A stretch of 64,000 bases of DNA. It comes from Moraxella caprae DSM 19149 (GTDB lineage Bacteria > Pseudomonadota > Gammaproteobacteria > Pseudomonadales > Moraxellaceae). Where the stretch lies: the NCBI RefSeq assembly GCF_000426885.1, contig NZ_AUGF01000017.1, positions 1 through 64,000 on the forward strand, in the 5' to 3' direction. The notes beneath the pieces were generated by a model, which worked only from the letters and a program-made list of their open reading frames with translations, had not been told where the DNA came from and ran no database searches. Below are positions 49,439 through 59,262 of this stretch, piece after piece (the first letter of the stretch is position 1; each line of letters starts with the position of its first letter). The translations under genes were made by a program, and so were the position numbers.

Positions 49439-49542
49439 TATTGTTTTACATTATCAACAACATACAAAAATAGTGATGAGTTTAGTATGTGGCGATAAAA
49501 TGCAGAGTGATAGTTTATCATCTTAAACAAGGGGTAATCAAA

Positions 49543-50670
49543 ATGCAAACCCCAATCCTCGCCACTTATATGCGTGGTGGCACATCAAAAGGCACATTTT
49601 TTAAACTCTCCGATTTGCCCACATCTTGCCAAGTGGCAGGGCAAGCACGAGACAATTTTTTGCTCCGTGTCGTGGGCAGTCCAGACCCCTACGGCAAGCA
49701 GATTGACGGACTGGGCAATGGCTCATCAAGCACCTCCAAAGTCGTGATTATCTCGCCTTGCACGGACGGCATACACGATGTCAATTATCTGTTTGGGCAA
49801 GTCGCCATTGACAAGGCGATGATAGATTGGTCAGGCAACTGTGGCAATTTGACAGGGGCAGTGGGCAGTTTTGCGATTTTTAATGGCTTGATTTCTAAGG
49901 ATAAAATTCCCGAAAACGGCATTTGTACGGTCAAGATTTATCAGCAAAATATCGGCAAAACCATCATCGCCTATGTGCCTATCAAAGACGGATAAGTGGC
50001 GGAAACAGGCGATTTTGAGCTTGATGGGGTAACTTTTCCAGCCAGTGAAATTAAAATTGAATTTATAGACCCTGTGGACGACACGGGCGAGATGTTCCCC
50101 ACAGGCAATTTAAAGGACACTTTGTCCGTCCCTTGCATGGGCGAGTTTGAAGTTACGATGATTAACGCAGGCATTCCCACGATATTTCTGCACGCAAGCG
50201 ATTTGGGCTTTAAAGGCACAGAAATGCAAGCGGACATCAATTCAAACAGCGAAATTTTAGCCAAATTAGAAAAAATCCGTAGCTTTGGAGCGGTCAAAAT
50301 GGGCTTGATTGACGATGTGGAACAAGCCCAAAGCCGTCAGCACACCCCAAAATCGCTTGGGTTGCACCGCCTACCGACCATGTTGCACCATGCGATGATG
50401 GGTACGGCTAGCGTGGCGATTGGCACGGCAGGGACGATTGTGGGGACGATTGTCAATGAGGTGGCAGGTGGTAAAGCATTGACAGAAGTGTGTTTTGGAC
50501 GCCCATCAGGGACGCTCACGGTGGGCGGACAATCCGAATGCGTAAATGGCAAATGGGTCGCTCGTAAAGTATCTATGAGCCGTTCGGCACGCCGTCTGAT
50601 GGTGGGGCAGGTGTTTGTGCCTGAGGATGGTTTTGATAGATTAAAATGCATACAAATGAAGTCAGCCTAA
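49543..50670 (+). pseudogene. prpF: PrpF-type isomerase with in-frame nonsense codon
   Basis: AcnD-accompanying PrpF (aconitate isomerase-like, DAP-epimerase fold). MQTPILATYMRGGTSKGTFF begins the protein. The reading frame is stopped by a TAA at 49993-49995 after YVPIKDG, and the same frame resumes immediately with VAETGDFELDGVTFPASEI. The remainder is well preserved (FPTGNLKDTL, NAGIPTIFLHASDLG, MLHHAMMGTASVAIGTA, SRSARRLMVGQVFVPEDG). A segment of about 20 residues before LHHAMMG appears shortened. With acnD dead, loss of prpF function is expected. It ends in a terminator. Confidence 0.88.
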
Positions 50671-50699
50671 ACCCCAAAGCAAGAAAACTTTGGGGTTTA
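50669..50699 (+). terminator. Terminator after prpF
   Basis: AAACCCCAAAG pairs with CTTTGGGGTTT around an 8-base loop. Confidence 0.85.
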
Positions 50700-50744
50700 T
50701 GTTTTAAACACTTGTCGTTATTTTTAGCAAAACCCATGAAAATT

Positions 50745-50753
50745 TGCTATAAT
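50745..50753 (+). promoter_or_regulatory. Extended -10 promoter of lptF
   Basis: TGCTATAAT is an extended -10. It ends 1 base before the upstream-most ATG of the lptF frame, so transcription would start after that ATG. This argues for the GTG at 50782 as the real start. Confidence 0.6.
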
Positions 50754-50781
50754 AATGCATTTTTATCATCAGTCTAGTACC

Positions 50782-52056
50782 GTGATTTTACGCCGATACA
50801 TGATACGCCAAGTTGCCACGACCACCGCCCTTGTACTGGGGTTTTTGGTGGTCATGCTTTTGGGCGGTCGCCTGATACGTTATTTTGGCATGGCTGCCGA
50901 AGGGGGGCTGGATGTGGGGGTGCTGTGGACACTCATCGGCTATAATTTGCCTTATTTTTTGGAATTGATTTTTCCTTTGTCTTTTTTTATCGGGCTTATG
51001 CTGGTTTTTGGGCGACTGTATGCCGACCATGAGATGGCAGTGCTAAACGCAGGTGGGATAAGTCGTGGCACGGTATCAAGATGGCTGATACCGCTTGTGC
51101 TTGTGGTGTTTGTCATGCAGGGTTTTATCACGCTCATCGGTAAGCCGTGGGGGGTGGGGCGTGCCACCAACATTTGGCAAGAGCAATCGGTGGTGGAGAT
51201 TTTTGATTTGATTCGCACCAAAGAGTTCATCAGCAGTGGCGACTATCATCTGTATGTCGGTGAAGTGGGCGATGAGCGTGAATTTTTAAAAGATGTCATC
51301 GTCATTCAGATGAATGATGGCAAGCAAGCAGAGTATGCCAATACGCCAACCACACAGACCGCCATAGAGCAGGGCGACCCGTTACACGCTGATAACCTAG
51401 ACACGAGCAAAATCCCAAGCCAGCTACTATCTGACAAAGACACCATTATCCTAGCCAAATCCGCAACCCAAGTGCCGACCGCCACGCATGATGGTTCGGT
51501 GGTGCTTGACTTGCACGAAGGTCGGCGGTATGAAGTGGATACCGCCAGTCGTCAGTACAGCCAAGTGGGCTTTGGGCGGTATCGCATTCATCTGACGGGC
51601 AAAAGCGAGAGTCAAGGACGCCCGATGAAGATAGAAGGCATTGCCACAGGCGAGCTTTTGAGTGTGCGTAGGGTGCAAGGCGAGATAACCCTAAAAAACA
51701 GCATGTTTAGCCCACAGCAGGTGCGTGCCGAGCTCGGTTATCGTTTGTCGTTGCCGTTTTTGATGATTATCGCTGTACTGCTTGCCACACCGCTTGCGAC
51801 CGTGCGACCCCGTCAAGGCAGATGGCTCAAACTCATCCCTGCGATTTTTGTGTTTGTGGCGAACGTGCTGATTTTGATTTCCCTAAAAGAGAGCATTGCC
51901 AAGGGCAAGATTGGCGTGTACATCTATCCTGTGGCATTGGTGTTGTTCATCGCTTTTGCCTTGTATCTAAATTATCATGACCGTATCATGGCACAGCTTC
52001 GCCGAAATCGCATCAGTCGCCAAGGTCATCAGCAATCAGAGCAGGGGGCATCATGA
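50782..52056 (+). CDS. lptF: LPS export permease LptF
   Basis: Inner-membrane subunit of LptB2FG, which extracts LPS for transport to the outer membrane. The GTG start (VILRRYMIRQVATT) is chosen because the promoter -10 lies right before the earlier ATG. The protein has 424 residues: two N-terminal helices, one more pair, a periplasmic beta-jellyroll domain (about 130-310) and C-terminal helices (LSLPFLMIIAVLLATPLA). Its stop overlaps the lptG start by 4 bases. Confidence 0.92.
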   Translation: MILRRYMIRQVATTTALVLGFLVVMLLGGRLIRYFGMAAEGGLDVGVLWTLIGYNLPYFLELIFPLSFFIGLMLVFGRLYADHEMAVLNAGGISRGTVSRWLIPLVLVVFVMQGFITLIGKPWGVGRATNIWQEQSVVEIFDLIRTKEFISSGDYHLYVGEVGDEREFLKDVIVIQMNDGKQAEYANTPTTQTAIEQGDPLHADNLDTSKIPSQLLSDKDTIILAKSATQVPTATHDGSVVLDLHEGRRYEVDTASRQYSQVGFGRYRIHLTGKSESQGRPMKIEGIATGELLSVRRVQGEITLKNSMFSPQQVRAELGYRLSLPFLMIIAVLLATPLATVRPRQGRWLKLIPAIFVFVANVLILISLKESIAKGKIGVYIYPVALVLFIAFALYLNYHDRIMAQLRRNRISRQGHQQSEQGAS

Positions 52057-53141
52057 AAGCATGGATTTTACCCCGTTATGTCATCCGCTCGGCACTGTTT
52101 GCCATGATGGGAGCGGTGGTGGGCTTGTGGCTATTGCAAATCATCTTTGCCTATCTGTCCGAGCTTGAAAACCTATCCGAGACTTATACATATTTTGACG
52201 CGTTACGCTTTATTTTGTACCGTTCGCCTTATTTTTTGGTGCAGTTTATCCCCACGGGGGCATTACTGGGGGCGGTGATAGGGCTTGGACTGCTGGCGGG
52301 TAACAGCGAGCTTGTGGTCATGCGAGCAGGTGGAATCAGCGTGTATCGTATCATCGGGTTTGCGATGTTACCTGCGTTTTTATTTGTGATGATTTCGCTG
52401 GCGGTTAATCAGTTTGTTTTGCCTACCACCAACGACAAAGCCTCACAGATTGCCAATCATTTACCTAATAAAAAGCTATTTACGGTCAATGGCTATTGGG
52501 CGGTTAATGACACCGCACAGGGTCAGGAGATTGTCTATATCAGTTATGCAGATTCGGCGGGCAATCTGGGAGAAACTAAACGCTATCGTTTGGGGGCGGG
52601 GTCTCATTTGACAGAGGCGACTCGGGCAAGTGGGGGCGTGTATTCTGGGCAAGTGGGGTCGGAGTATCATTGGAATTTGCAAGAAGTTGCTCAGCTTAAT
52701 GCCAGCGAGCAGGGCGTACAGCGACATTTTGACGATTATAAAACTTTATCTTTGCCCCTTGCCCCCACTTATGTGCATTTATTGACCAAAGAGGCGGAGG
52801 ATTTGTCTTTGACCGACCTTTTGACCCATAAACAGCTCATGAGTCATCAAGGCAAACGCTCGTTACGCCATGAAGTCGCCTTTTGGCAAAAATTACTCTC
52901 GCCCTTTGCGGTATTGTCGTTGGTGTTAGTTGCCTCATCGTTTGTGTTTGGTTCACTGCGTTCGCAGGGCTTGGGACTTCGTATTGTCATGGCGTTATTG
53001 ACGGGACTTTTGTTTAGTTATTTGACCGATTTGACGGGGTTTGTGGCACTGGCAACAGGGTTTTCGCCGTTTTTTATGGCACTGTTACCGATTATTGTGA
53101 GTGCAGGCGCGGGGATTTATCTACTCCAAAGACGGCAATAA
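52053..53141 (+). CDS. lptG: LPS export permease LptG
   Basis: Partner of LptF in the LPS extractor. The 362 residues start ILPRYVIRSALFAMMGAVVGLWLLQ and follow the same plan: helices, jellyroll domain and C-terminal helices with SPFAVLSLVLVASSFVFGSLR. The ATG overlaps the lptF stop. No lptA/B/C genes lie nearby, which is usual since lptFG form a separate unit. Confidence 0.93.
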   Translation: MKAWILPRYVIRSALFAMMGAVVGLWLLQIIFAYLSELENLSETYTYFDALRFILYRSPYFLVQFIPTGALLGAVIGLGLLAGNSELVVMRAGGISVYRIIGFAMLPAFLFVMISLAVNQFVLPTTNDKASQIANHLPNKKLFTVNGYWAVNDTAQGQEIVYISYADSAGNLGETKRYRLGAGSHLTEATRASGGVYSGQVGSEYHWNLQEVAQLNASEQGVQRHFDDYKTLSLPLAPTYVHLLTKEAEDLSLTDLLTHKQLMSHQGKRSLRHEVAFWQKLLSPFAVLSLVLVASSFVFGSLRSQGLGLRIVMALLTGLLFSYLTDLTGFVALATGFSPFFMALLPIIVSAGAGIYLLQRRQ

Positions 53142-53223
53142 AATGGCGAGAGATTGCCAATTTTTATGGTTATTTTTAAATTAAAAATCTTAAGTGTATA
53201 GCCACAAATTTTAAAATTACACT

Positions 53224-53326
53224 CTACAAAACGAAAAAGTACCACGGTTTTCTGTTCGTGGCGAGCTAAGTCGAACTATGACGGAAACCGACCCTCAGGC
53301 AGGCTCAGGGCGAACGGCTTGTGTAG
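53224..53326. repeat. REP-like hairpin element sharing its core with the MITE
   Basis: In the 511-base lptG-hemA gap. It contains GTTCGTGGCGAGCT and later CCGACCC, then CAGGCAGGCTCAGGGCGAAC, which are also present inside the 29087-29219 element; the ends CTACA/TGTAG are complementary. The complementary CCGTTCG/CGAACGG strings make a large imperfect hairpin. The remainder of the gap shows no gene; TATAAT at 53597-53602 is a likely hemA -10. Confidence 0.6.
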
Positions 53327-53652
53327 TAAAATTCAATTTTGTTAGCTGTATCACAAGCTCAATAATATAAGAGTGTAGGGGTGTGCTGTGGACATCCGAT
53401 AAACATGACAGCAATAAAGGACGTGCGGAGATAGTGCTGATGAACCTTTGATAAATATTAAGTTCGTTAGATATGAGTATATTTTAACATAAGAAAATCA
53501 TCTATTTAAAACGATTGATTTTGTCAAAGTGTGTGTTTTGATTGAAAAGTTTCATAAAAACCCCCATTTTTTGTGTGTTTTTGGCAAATGCTGTTATAAT
53601 AATCCGTTTCATCGTTTGTCCGTTTATTTTTACCTACCAAATATAGCTTGTC

Positions 53653-54987
53653 ATGAAATTAGCCGTCATCGGAGTCAATCACAAAACCGCCCCTGTCGCC
53701 CTGCGAGAGCGGTTGTCGTTCGGCTCGGATTTGCCACAGGCGATTACTGACATTCGCCGTCTTGATGAGTCGGTCTCGGGGGCGGTCATCGTCTCTACTT
53801 GCAACCGCAGCGAGATTTATGTGGGGTTTGACGATGAGTGGCAAGCGGTCGCTGACGATGATGATGTGAGCGTGCAGGCAGGGCGAGTTCGGTTGTGGCT
53901 TGCCGAGTTCAAGGGCGTGGCACTAGATGACATTTCGCCTTTTTTGTACATTTATGAGAATAACCGTGCGTTGAACCACTGGCTTCGTGTGGCATCAGGG
54001 TTAGATTCGATGATACTGGGCGAGCCACAGATTCTGGGACAAATCAGACAAGCGGTGTCGCAGTCGCAGGCAGTAAGTGGGGTGGGGAGTGATTTTCATT
54101 GGCTTACTCAGCAGATTTTTGCGTCAGCACGCAGTGTCCGCCGTGACAGTAAAGTCGGACAGCAGGCGGTGACGTTAGGGTTTGCCACCGCCAAACTGGT
54201 CACGCAGATATTTGACAAGCCAGAGAAGACCACGCTACTCATGGTGGCGGCAGGCGAGATGAACCGTCTTGTCGCTCATAACGTGGCAAGCCTTGGCATG
54301 AAAAACATCATCATCGCCAATCGCAGTCCACAGCGTGCCGAACTACTCAAAGATGAGCTGGTACAAATGGCACAAAATGCAGGGCGGTCGGTGCATGTTG
54401 AGTGCGTGGGGCTAGATAGTCTCGGGCAGGTGCTAAGCCGTGCCGATGTGGTGAGCAGTTGTAGCGGTAGCATGGAGACGCTGATTAGCACAGAGATGGT
54501 CAAGCACGCCCAAAAGGTGCGTCGTCATCGTCCGTTGCTACTGGTGGATTTGGCAGTGCCACGAGACATCAACCCTGCGGTGGGCGGATTTGATGATGTC
54601 TATCTGTATTCGGTGGATGACTTACAGCATGTCATCGCAGGTAACCTAGAAGAGCGAAAACAAGCGGCGGTAGAGGCGGAGCTGATGGTCAGTCAGCTGA
54701 CCCTAAGTATCGAGAGTCAAATGCAACTGCTGTCCGCCAGACGTTATATTGCCGATTATCGCATGATGGCAAACGAGCATAAAAGCCGACTGTTATCGCA
54801 TGCCAAACACCGTCTGGCACAGGGTGATGACATGATGATGGTGCTAGATGAGTTCGCTCATCGTCTGACCAACACGCTCACGCACTCGCCGTCACGACTC
54901 ATCCGCACCGTTGCCACACACCAAGATTCACAGCTTCTAGAAGTGGTAGGGGTAGGGCTGATGGATTACCGTGATAGGCAAGCCTGA
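53653..54987 (+). CDS. hemA: Glutamyl-tRNA reductase
   Basis: Reduces glutamyl-tRNA(Glu) to glutamate-1-semialdehyde, the first step of C5-pathway haem synthesis. The 444 residues begin MKLAVIGVNHKTAPVALRERL. The catalytic Cys lies in VIVSTCNRSEIYV, GLDSMILGEPQILGQIR is the family signature, and the NADPH-binding and dimerisation domains follow. Full length. Confidence 0.97.
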   Translation: MKLAVIGVNHKTAPVALRERLSFGSDLPQAITDIRRLDESVSGAVIVSTCNRSEIYVGFDDEWQAVADDDDVSVQAGRVRLWLAEFKGVALDDISPFLYIYENNRALNHWLRVASGLDSMILGEPQILGQIRQAVSQSQAVSGVGSDFHWLTQQIFASARSVRRDSKVGQQAVTLGFATAKLVTQIFDKPEKTTLLMVAAGEMNRLVAHNVASLGMKNIIIANRSPQRAELLKDELVQMAQNAGRSVHVECVGLDSLGQVLSRADVVSSCSGSMETLISTEMVKHAQKVRRHRPLLLVDLAVPRDINPAVGGFDDVYLYSVDDLQHVIAGNLEERKQAAVEAELMVSQLTLSIESQMQLLSARRYIADYRMMANEHKSRLLSHAKHRLAQGDDMMMVLDEFAHRLTNTLTHSPSRLIRTVATHQDSQLLEVVGVGLMDYRDRQA

Positions 54988-55008
54988 CTACTTTACTCAA
55001 AATCACCT

Positions 55009-55965
55009 TTATTTAAAATCCCCCAAATTCATCTTTAACGCATCAAAACACACACTCATCTCAAAGCCCCGATACTGCAAAAATCGCAGTTGGCGGGCTT
55101 TTTCTTTGGGGTCTTTTGGGATTGTGTCGCCATATTTTTTACAGCGAGCTTCTACGGCAAGTTTGAGCCAGTCTATCTCATCATCCTTGTTATCATCGTC
55201 CAAAATTGTGCCGTCCGCCACACTATCCACATTACTCATGGCGATAAGTTCATCTATACTGCCAAACGCCTTGATATCAAGCCCTGCTTTTTTTAGGCTA
55301 TCTGTCAAATACCGCACGCCACGCCCTTTGCGTACCGCTTCACGCACGAGCATGGTCGCACAGCGTGTGTCGGACTGATAACCTTTTTCGGCAAATTCAT
55401 CAAGCAAGTCATCCACCGCCTGTGGGTCGCAGTCTTTGGCGATGAGTTTGGTTTTTAGTTCATGGCGAGACAGCTCTTTTTTGGATAAATAATAAAACGC
55501 AAGCCAACGCAAATAGCGAGCTTCTTTGTCGGGAAGTTGTAATTTTTCAATCTCCACTTGGCTTAATAATTTTAAAGAATTGTCATCAAGCACCGTTTGG
55601 CTGTCGTCTTTTAATAATAAATCTACCGCAGACGGTTTGTTGTCGCTTGTTTGGGATTTGCGTTTGCGTGTGGGTGTTGGCGTATTGGTTTGGGAGTTGG
55701 AATTTTGGGTGTTTTTAATTGGTTTTTTGGATTTTTTAAAGGAGTGTTTGGCGGTGTTAGTTAAATTTTTTGGTTTATCAGATAAAAAATTATCATCGGA
55801 TTGTTTGTTGCTGTTTTTACCGTCCGTTTTATCGGCTTTTTGAGGATTTTGATTATCCGTATTATCACTGTTATCATTCTTTTTATTAAAAGTTTTAGCA
55901 GACACAGGTTGTCCCATGTCTGCTAAGATGTCATCTAAGGTTTGTATTTTTATGGGTTTGACCAT
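55009..55965 (-). CDS. recX: RecA regulator RecX with long disordered N-terminus
   Basis: Modulates RecA filaments. The C-terminal ~165 residues are a RecX domain: ARYLRWLAFYYLSKKELSRHELKTKL, then DLLDEFAEKGYQSDTRCATMLVREAVRKGRGVRYL, ending KEKARQLRFLQYRGFEMSV. The first ~150 residues are low-complexity (Asn, Asp, Lys, Ser, Thr), absent from ordinary ~150-residue RecX. It follows recA by 4 bases on the same strand, the conserved recA-recX arrangement. Confidence 0.9.
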   Translation of the reverse strand: MVKPIKIQTLDDILADMGQPVSAKTFNKKNDNSDNTDNQNPQKADKTDGKNSNKQSDDNFLSDKPKNLTNTAKHSFKKSKKPIKNTQNSNSQTNTPTPTRKRKSQTSDNKPSAVDLLLKDDSQTVLDDNSLKLLSQVEIEKLQLPDKEARYLRWLAFYYLSKKELSRHELKTKLIAKDCDPQAVDDLLDEFAEKGYQSDTRCATMLVREAVRKGRGVRYLTDSLKKAGLDIKAFGSIDELIAMSNVDSVADGTILDDDNKDDEIDWLKLAVEARCKKYGDTIPKDPKEKARQLRFLQYRGFEMSVCFDALKMNLGDFK

Positions 55966-55969
55966 AAAA

Positions 55970-57061
55970 TTAGTCGTCCATGCCCTCTACATATCCAGGC
56001 ACTTCACCGTCATCATCGCTGGGGGCGACTGGCACGACATTGGCAAGTTTGAGCTCACGGATTTTGGCTTCAATCTCTTGGGCGATGGCTGGATTTTCCG
56101 CCAAAAATTGGCAGGCATTGGCTTTGCCTTGACCGATTTTTGAGCCTTCATAGCTGTACCACGCCCCTGATTTACCCACGATGTCAAGGCTTGCCCCGAT
56201 GTCCACAATCTCACCCAAGCGGTTAATGCCTTCGCCGTACATGATGTCAAATTCGGTTTGGCGGAACGGGGGAGCCATTTTGTTTTTGATGACCTTGACA
56301 CGGGTTTCAGAACCGATGATTTCCTCTTTGTCCTTGACCGAGCCGATACGGCGAATGTCTAGGCGGACAGAGGCGTAGAATTTTAGGGCGTTACCGCCTG
56401 TTGTCGTTTCAGGCGAGCCGAACATTACGCCGATTTTCATGCGGATTTGGTTGATGAAAATCACCATGCAGTTAGAGCGTTTGGCGTTACCTGTGATTTT
56501 ACGCAAGGCTTGGCTCATCAGACGTGCTTGCAGACCCATGTGGCTGTCGCCCATTTCGCCTTCAATCTCAGCCTTTGGAGTTAAGGCAGCAACCGAGTCC
56601 ACCACAATCAAATCCACCGCCCCAGAACGCACAAGCATGTCCACGATTTCAAGGGCTTGCTCGCCGTTGTCAGGCTGAGAGACCATAAGTTCGTTCAAAT
56701 TTACGCCCAATTTTTTGGCATAAATGGGGTCTAGGGCGTGTTCTGCGTCAATGAACGCACATTTTCCGCCTTGCTTTTGGCATTCGGCAATCGTTTGTAG
56801 GGTGAGCGTGGTTTTGCCCGAGCTTTCAGGCCCGAAAATCTCAATGATGCGCCCCTTTGGCAAACCGCCAATCCCCAGAGCAATGTCAAGCCCAAGCGAG
56901 CCTGTGGAAATGGTCTCGACATCTACCTTGATAGACTCATCACCCAGATTCATGATGGTGTTTTTGCCGAACGCCTTTTCAATCTGAGCCAATGCCATTT
57001 GCAACGCTTTTTCTTTATTGCCTTCAATGTTTTCGTCTTTTTCTTTGGGTGCTTTTGCCAT
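55970..57061 (-). CDS. recA: Recombinase RecA
   Basis: Homologous recombination and DNA-damage response ATPase. The start [16 protein letters not shown], 6 codons into the open frame, has an AAGG ribosome site. It has 363 residues with Walker [11 protein letters not shown], Walker [11 protein letters not shown], the DNA-binding loop [37 protein letters not shown] (split as known L2 and core) and an acidic C-terminus (DDDGEVPG). Intact. No obvious LexA box was recognised upstream. Confidence 0.98.
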   Translation of the reverse strand: MAKAPKEKDENIEGNKEKALQMALAQIEKAFGKNTIMNLGDESIKVDVETISTGSLGLDIALGIGGLPKGRIIEIFGPESSGKTTLTLQTIAECQKQGGKCAFIDAEHALDPIYAKKLGVNLNELMVSQPDNGEQALEIVDMLVRSGAVDLIVVDSVAALTPKAEIEGEMGDSHMGLQARLMSQALRKITGNAKRSNCMVIFINQIRMKIGVMFGSPETTTGGNALKFYASVRLDIRRIGSVKDKEEIIGSETRVKVIKNKMAPPFRQTEFDIMYGEGINRLGEIVDIGASLDIVGKSGAWYSYEGSKIGQGKANACQFLAENPAIAQEIEAKIRELKLANVVPVAPSDDDGEVPGYVEGMDD

Positions 57062-57223
57062 AAGAATTACCTTTTTCAACTAAAATTAACGTGATAAAAC
57101 AACTAAATTTACAACCAAAATTTTGCCTATTTTAGCACTTTTTTGGGCAAAATGGCGGTAATTTTTGCGTTGTTACAATAAATAATTGTTAAGTTAAATT
57201 AAATAATTTATTAAAAAATACTG

Positions 57224-58006
57224 TTAAATCTGCTCATCTCGTTTAAACACCCATTCATCATCACTGCTTGCTTTTTCGTCAAAATAATAACCGTCCATGT
57301 CAAAGTTTTTTAGCTCATCGGGGTTTGTGATTTGATTTTTTGCACAAAAATTCATCATCATGCCACGGGCTTTTTTGGCGTAGAAACTCACGATTTTATA
57401 TTGCCCGTTTTTTTGGTCTAAAAATTTGGGCGTGATAATCTCCGCCTTGATTTTGGCAGTATTGACCGCTTTAAAGTATTCACTGGAAGCAAGATTTATC
57501 AATACATCAGAACCGCTATTTTTGATATTATCATTTATCACATCAGTAATCTCATCGCCCCAATAGCCATATAAATCATCGGCGTGGGGTGTTTTTAATT
57601 TCGTACCCATTTCTAGCCGATAAGGTAGCATATTATCCAAAGGCTTTAAAATGCCATATAACCCTGATAAAATTCCTAAATGTCGATTTAAATATAAAAT
57701 CTCATGGGTGTTTAATGAATAAGCGTCCAATCCTGTATAAACATCACCGTCAAACAAATAAATAGCAGGCTTTTTATTGTCATCGAAAGGATAAGTCCAG
57801 TTTTGGTTACGTACGACATTTAATTCAGCGATTTTTGCAGATACGCCCATAAGCTCTTGTAAGTCTATCACGTCTTTATTTTTTAGGGTTTTCATTAATT
57901 CTATGGCGTGATTGATAAGTACAGGTTCGCTTAAATGACTATCTACATTAAAGGGGATGGCGGTTTTTTCATCTAGGTTTTTGGCAGGGGATATTAAACA
58001 ATACAT
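57224..58006 (-). CDS. yaaA: Peroxide stress protein YaaA
   Basis: DUF328 protein that limits intracellular iron damage during peroxide stress in E. coli. The start MYCLISPAKNLDEKT is preferred to an ATG four codons upstream because TTGGAAA then serves as ribosome site. The 260 residues are family length. Conserved parts: LISPAKNLD, LYDFNGDVY-like YLFDGDVYTGLDAYSL, YRLEMGTKL, and KKARGMMMNFCAKNQI. Located next to recA but in its own unit. Confidence 0.93.
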   Translation of the reverse strand: MYCLISPAKNLDEKTAIPFNVDSHLSEPVLINHAIELMKTLKNKDVIDLQELMGVSAKIAELNVVRNQNWTYPFDDNKKPAIYLFDGDVYTGLDAYSLNTHEILYLNRHLGILSGLYGILKPLDNMLPYRLEMGTKLKTPHADDLYGYWGDEITDVINDNIKNSGSDVLINLASSEYFKAVNTAKIKAEIITPKFLDQKNGQYKIVSFYAKKARGMMMNFCAKNQITNPDELKNFDMDGYYFDEKASSDDEWVFKRDEQI

Positions 58007-58148
58007 GATATTTTCCAATGATTAAATGAGTTTAAAAGATAAAAAGATTATAAAATAACTGGTGTAATTTTTCAATTTAAAAATATTGATTTGACGGTTT
58101 AAATTTGTTATATTAAATCCTTATTTTAACCATTAAAAGGAATTTCTT

Positions 58149-59219
58149 ATGACCGACACGATTTTGGCACGCCTAGCCCCAACCGCTCACGGCAAATACA
58201 TCGGCGTTATCACACTCAACAACCCCAAAGCTCTAAACGCCCAAAACCTAGACATGGTCAAAGCCACACGCACGCACCTAGATACATGGGCAGATGATGA
58301 CAGCGTGGCGGTCGTGGTGCTACACGGCACAGGCGATAAGGGGCTGTGTGCAGGGGGCGACATCAAGGCACTCTATGGCGGAGCGAGTGGGTCGAGTGCC
58401 CACGACTTTTTCACGCACGAGTACGGACTCATGCACGCCATGCACACCTACCCCAAACCTATCATGGCGTGGGGGCATGGGATTGTCATGGGGGGCGGTA
58501 TGGGACTGTTTGTCGGGTCAAGCCATAAAGTCGTTACGTCCGACACGCTCATGGCAATGCCCGAAGTCTCTATCGGGCTATTTCCTGACGCAGGGGCTTC
58601 CTACTTTTTAAATCATTTGGCGGGTAAGGTTGGGCTGTTTTTGGGGCTAACGGGGGCAAGATTTACAGGGGCGGACGCTCATGCGTTTGGCGTGGCGGAT
58701 TTTGCAATCGGTCATGACAGATTTGATGACGTGCTAAGTCGTATTTGTCAAATTGATTTTAAGGATAATCACACCAATCATCATTTATTATCTGCTTGTT
58801 TAAATAGATTTCATGATAAATCCATATTGGGAGAGAGCGTTTTATTACAGTCATTTGATGAAATCAATCATCTCATGAATCAAGGCGATTTATTAGCGAT
58901 TGACAATGCTTTAATGAATTATCAAGGCGATGATGATTTTATTAAATCCGCCATAGACATTTATAAAAATGGCTCGGACACCACAAAAGCCATTACCTTT
59001 AAAATCTATCATGATTTAAAAACGACCAAAAAAGACTTTTCCTTAAAACAAATATTTGATTTAGAAACGGTCGTGGCGACACATTGTGTCAATCATGGCG
59101 ATTTTAAAGAAGGGGTGCGGGCATTACTCATTGATAAAGACAAAAACCCCAAATGGCGATATATGCTTGCCGATATGTCTATGGGGCATATTGATGAGTT
59201 TTTTGGGGAGTTTGTTTAA
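58149..59219 (+). CDS. Enoyl-CoA hydratase/isomerase family protein, 3-hydroxyisobutyryl-CoA hydrolase-like
   Basis: Crotonase-fold enzyme of the ECH_2 group. The 356 residues show the oxyanion-hole segments GLCAGGDIKALYGG and HGIVMGGGMGLFVGSS, and the catalytic region MPEVSIGLFPDAGASYFLNHLAG. Length, plus the C-terminal helical part, matches 3-hydroxyisobutyryl-CoA hydrolase of valine degradation better than ~260-residue hydratases. No other valine-catabolism gene is adjacent. A good AAAGGAA ribosome site and a downstream terminator are present. Confidence 0.85.
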   Translation: MTDTILARLAPTAHGKYIGVITLNNPKALNAQNLDMVKATRTHLDTWADDDSVAVVVLHGTGDKGLCAGGDIKALYGGASGSSAHDFFTHEYGLMHAMHTYPKPIMAWGHGIVMGGGMGLFVGSSHKVVTSDTLMAMPEVSIGLFPDAGASYFLNHLAGKVGLFLGLTGARFTGADAHAFGVADFAIGHDRFDDVLSRICQIDFKDNHTNHHLLSACLNRFHDKSILGESVLLQSFDEINHLMNQGDLLAIDNALMNYQGDDDFIKSAIDIYKNGSDTTKAITFKIYHDLKTTKKDFSLKQIFDLETVVATHCVNHGDFKEGVRALLIDKDKNPKWRYMLADMSMGHIDEFFGEFV

Positions 59220-59233
59220 ATAGATTTATAGAG

Positions 59234-59259
59234 AAATCCGCTTTTTGCAAAGCGGATTT
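59234..59259 (+). terminator. Terminator after the enoyl-CoA hydratase-family gene
   Basis: AAATCCGCTTT and AAAGCGGATTT form an 11-bp stem with TTGC loop. Confidence 0.85.
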
Positions 59260-59262
59260 GAT

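Noticed and set aside
56900-57200. LexA box upstream of recA
   Set aside because: No CTG-N10-CAG-like palindrome stood out in the AT-rich leader; damage control by another regulator is possible but not visible.
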